Origin: Neobacillus piezotolerans
GTDB taxonomy: Bacteria > Bacillota > Bacilli > Bacillales > Cytobacillaceae
Reading direction: 5' to 3'
DNA length: 64,000 bases
Assembly: GCF_003362805.1 (NCBI RefSeq)
Contig: NZ_QNQT01000002.1
Span: forward strand, 1 to 64,000
In this document: one piece after another, positions 63,085 through 64,000 of the stretch
Layout: every line of letters starts with the position of its first letter
How positions within the stretch are numbered: the first letter of the stretch is position 1
Made by a program: the position numbers and the translations under genes
Notes under the pieces: model-generated
Database searches by the model: none
What the model was told of the DNA's origin: nothing
What the model saw: only the letters and a program-made list of their open reading frames with translations

Positions 63085-63942
63085 TTAAGTTTGTCGTAAA
63101 ATAGGAAGAGTACAACAACGAAAGGATCCTCCTGATTTAATGATTTCTGTGATATCTACTTCAATAACCTGAAAGCCTCGGGTACGGAGCTGTTTGTTTA
63201 CATTCTTATTAATTGGCAGACTTAATACCTGTTTATTTCCAATACTGAATACATTTGTACCTAATTGAAATTGTTCTTCTTCCGAAACTTCAATTAAGTC
63301 ATAGCGGGAAGCAAAAAGATCGATACTTTCTTTCGTTAAGGCATTTGGGTAAATAAGGGCCACTTCAGATGAAACGACATTAAAAACACAATCTAAATGC
63401 AGGTATTTTTCTGTAAATGGGATGGGAATAACATTGAATTGATTTAAAAGACGTTGTAATTGATCAGCAGCTTTTTGATCCGTCCGATTACTCAGTCCCA
63501 CGTATATGGTTTCCCGATCTATTACAACATCTCCTCCTTCAATTCGTTCCTCTGCTAAATTGTAATAAGAGATTTCTTCATCTTCGAGCCACTGTTTTAA
63601 AACATCTTCCTCCCCTTCTCGAACATCCGTTGCCATCTTTGCAACAAAGATTGTTTGTCCTAATGTAAAACCTATATCCCTTGTAAAGACCTGTTCAGGA
63701 TATTTTTTATGATAAGGTAATAAAATAACTTCGATCCCATTATCCTTTAGAGTTTTGACAAATTCCCCATGCTGCTCTAATGCACGCTCAATATGAATAC
63801 CTTCATTCTTAAAATGCTCTTGCGTTTCATTAATTACTTCGCGAATTGTCATATATTGAGGCTGACAAAGAATGACTCGTTTTAATACATCGTATTCACT
63901 CATGCAAAAAGTCTTATTGTTTGTATTTTGCCTTTCTGCCAT
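63085..63942 (-). CDS. Dimethylarginine dimethylaminohydrolase-type enzyme
   Basis: 285 residues from ATG 63942, GGAGGGC upstream. Amidinotransferase-fold: N-terminal RDIGFTLG, catalytic His in LHLDCVF, catalytic Cys in GGSFRCCTLP. Hydrolyses methylated arginine to citrulline, or a related guanidine reaction; B. subtilis ykgA is similar. An ATG at 63957 adds five residues. Confidence 0.8.
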   Translation of the reverse strand: MAERQNTNNKTFCMSEYDVLKRVILCQPQYMTIREVINETQEHFKNEGIHIERALEQHGEFVKTLKDNGIEVILLPYHKKYPEQVFTRDIGFTLGQTIFVAKMATDVREGEEDVLKQWLEDEEISYYNLAEERIEGGDVVIDRETIYVGLSNRTDQKAADQLQRLLNQFNVIPIPFTEKYLHLDCVFNVVSSEVALIYPNALTKESIDLFASRYDLIEVSEEEQFQLGTNVFSIGNKQVLSLPINKNVNKQLRTRGFQVIEVDITEIIKSGGSFRCCTLPILRQT

Positions 63943-64000
63943 TTTTATGCCCTCCATTTTCTCTATTTATAGTTAGGTTTTCCTAAACAGCCGGTATTAT

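Overview
The window is a replication-origin region of a Gram-positive, endospore-type member of the Bacillaceae, close to Bacillus in gene order; I cannot name the species. The evidence is the collinear set gyrA-gyrB-remB-recF-yaaA-dnaN-dnaA (minus strand), an oriC full of DnaA boxes, and rpmH-rnpA-yidC-jag-mnmE-mnmG-rsmG-noc-soj-parB (plus strand). It continues through yyaC, ychF, rpsF-ssb-rpsR, gdpP-rplI-dnaB-purA, a tRNA cluster and the walRKHIJ-htrC-rlmH block. Protein lengths and start-codon choices (TTG for dnaA, GTG for soj and rlmH) match B. subtilis.

Layout. 1-140 is the promoter and leader of an rRNA operon whose 16S gene lies off the left edge. 296-9536 is the leftward dnaA-to-gyrA replisome and gyrase block. 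8032-8183 (unwinding side) and 9537-10204 (box cluster) form a bipartite oriC. 10205-19794 is the rightward ribosome, membrane-insertion, tRNA-modification and chromosome-segregation block, with a perfect parS inside parB. 19870-33702 carries small conserved genes, the S6-SSB-S18 operon, c-di-AMP phosphodiesterase, replicative helicase and PurR-controlled purA. 33969-34592 is a tRNA cluster (Lys, Glu, Asp, Phe) containing two odd 5' half-tRNAs. 35018-43793 is cell-wall homeostasis: an M23 peptidase with its own WalR box, then walRKHIJ and htrC.

Accessory region. rlmH (44227-44706) ends in a sequence that recurs twice downstream in direct orientation (56376 and 59259), each copy rebuilding the last RlmH codons (E-P-Y-H-K-stop). 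A fourth, degraded copy lies near 60593. This is the target-site logic of staphylococcal cassette chromosome (SCC) elements, here in a Bacillaceae chromosome. The first unit (about 11.7 kb, visibly richer in A+T) carries the C-terminal remnant of a large serine recombinase abutting the site, a complete type I restriction-modification operon (hsdR-hsdM-hsdS), small regulators and fragments, and an unrecognised 422-residue protein with one C-terminal membrane helix. The second unit (about 2.9 kb) carries a RloA-like ATPase plus RloB pair of the AbiL type. The array therefore looks like a stacked defence cassette, now without a complete recombinase of its own in this window.

Right flank (59283-64000): an aromatic-acid-exporter-type membrane protein, a metallo-beta-lactamase-fold hydrolase, a uridine phosphorylase and a dimethylarginine dimethylaminohydrolase-type enzyme.

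Replication control appears beyond oriC as well: DnaA-box clusters lie between jag and mnmE and just before rlmH, and three parS or parS-like sites lie in parB, walK and the rpsF-ssb gap. All calls are from reading the sequence and from memory of the families; no database search was run.
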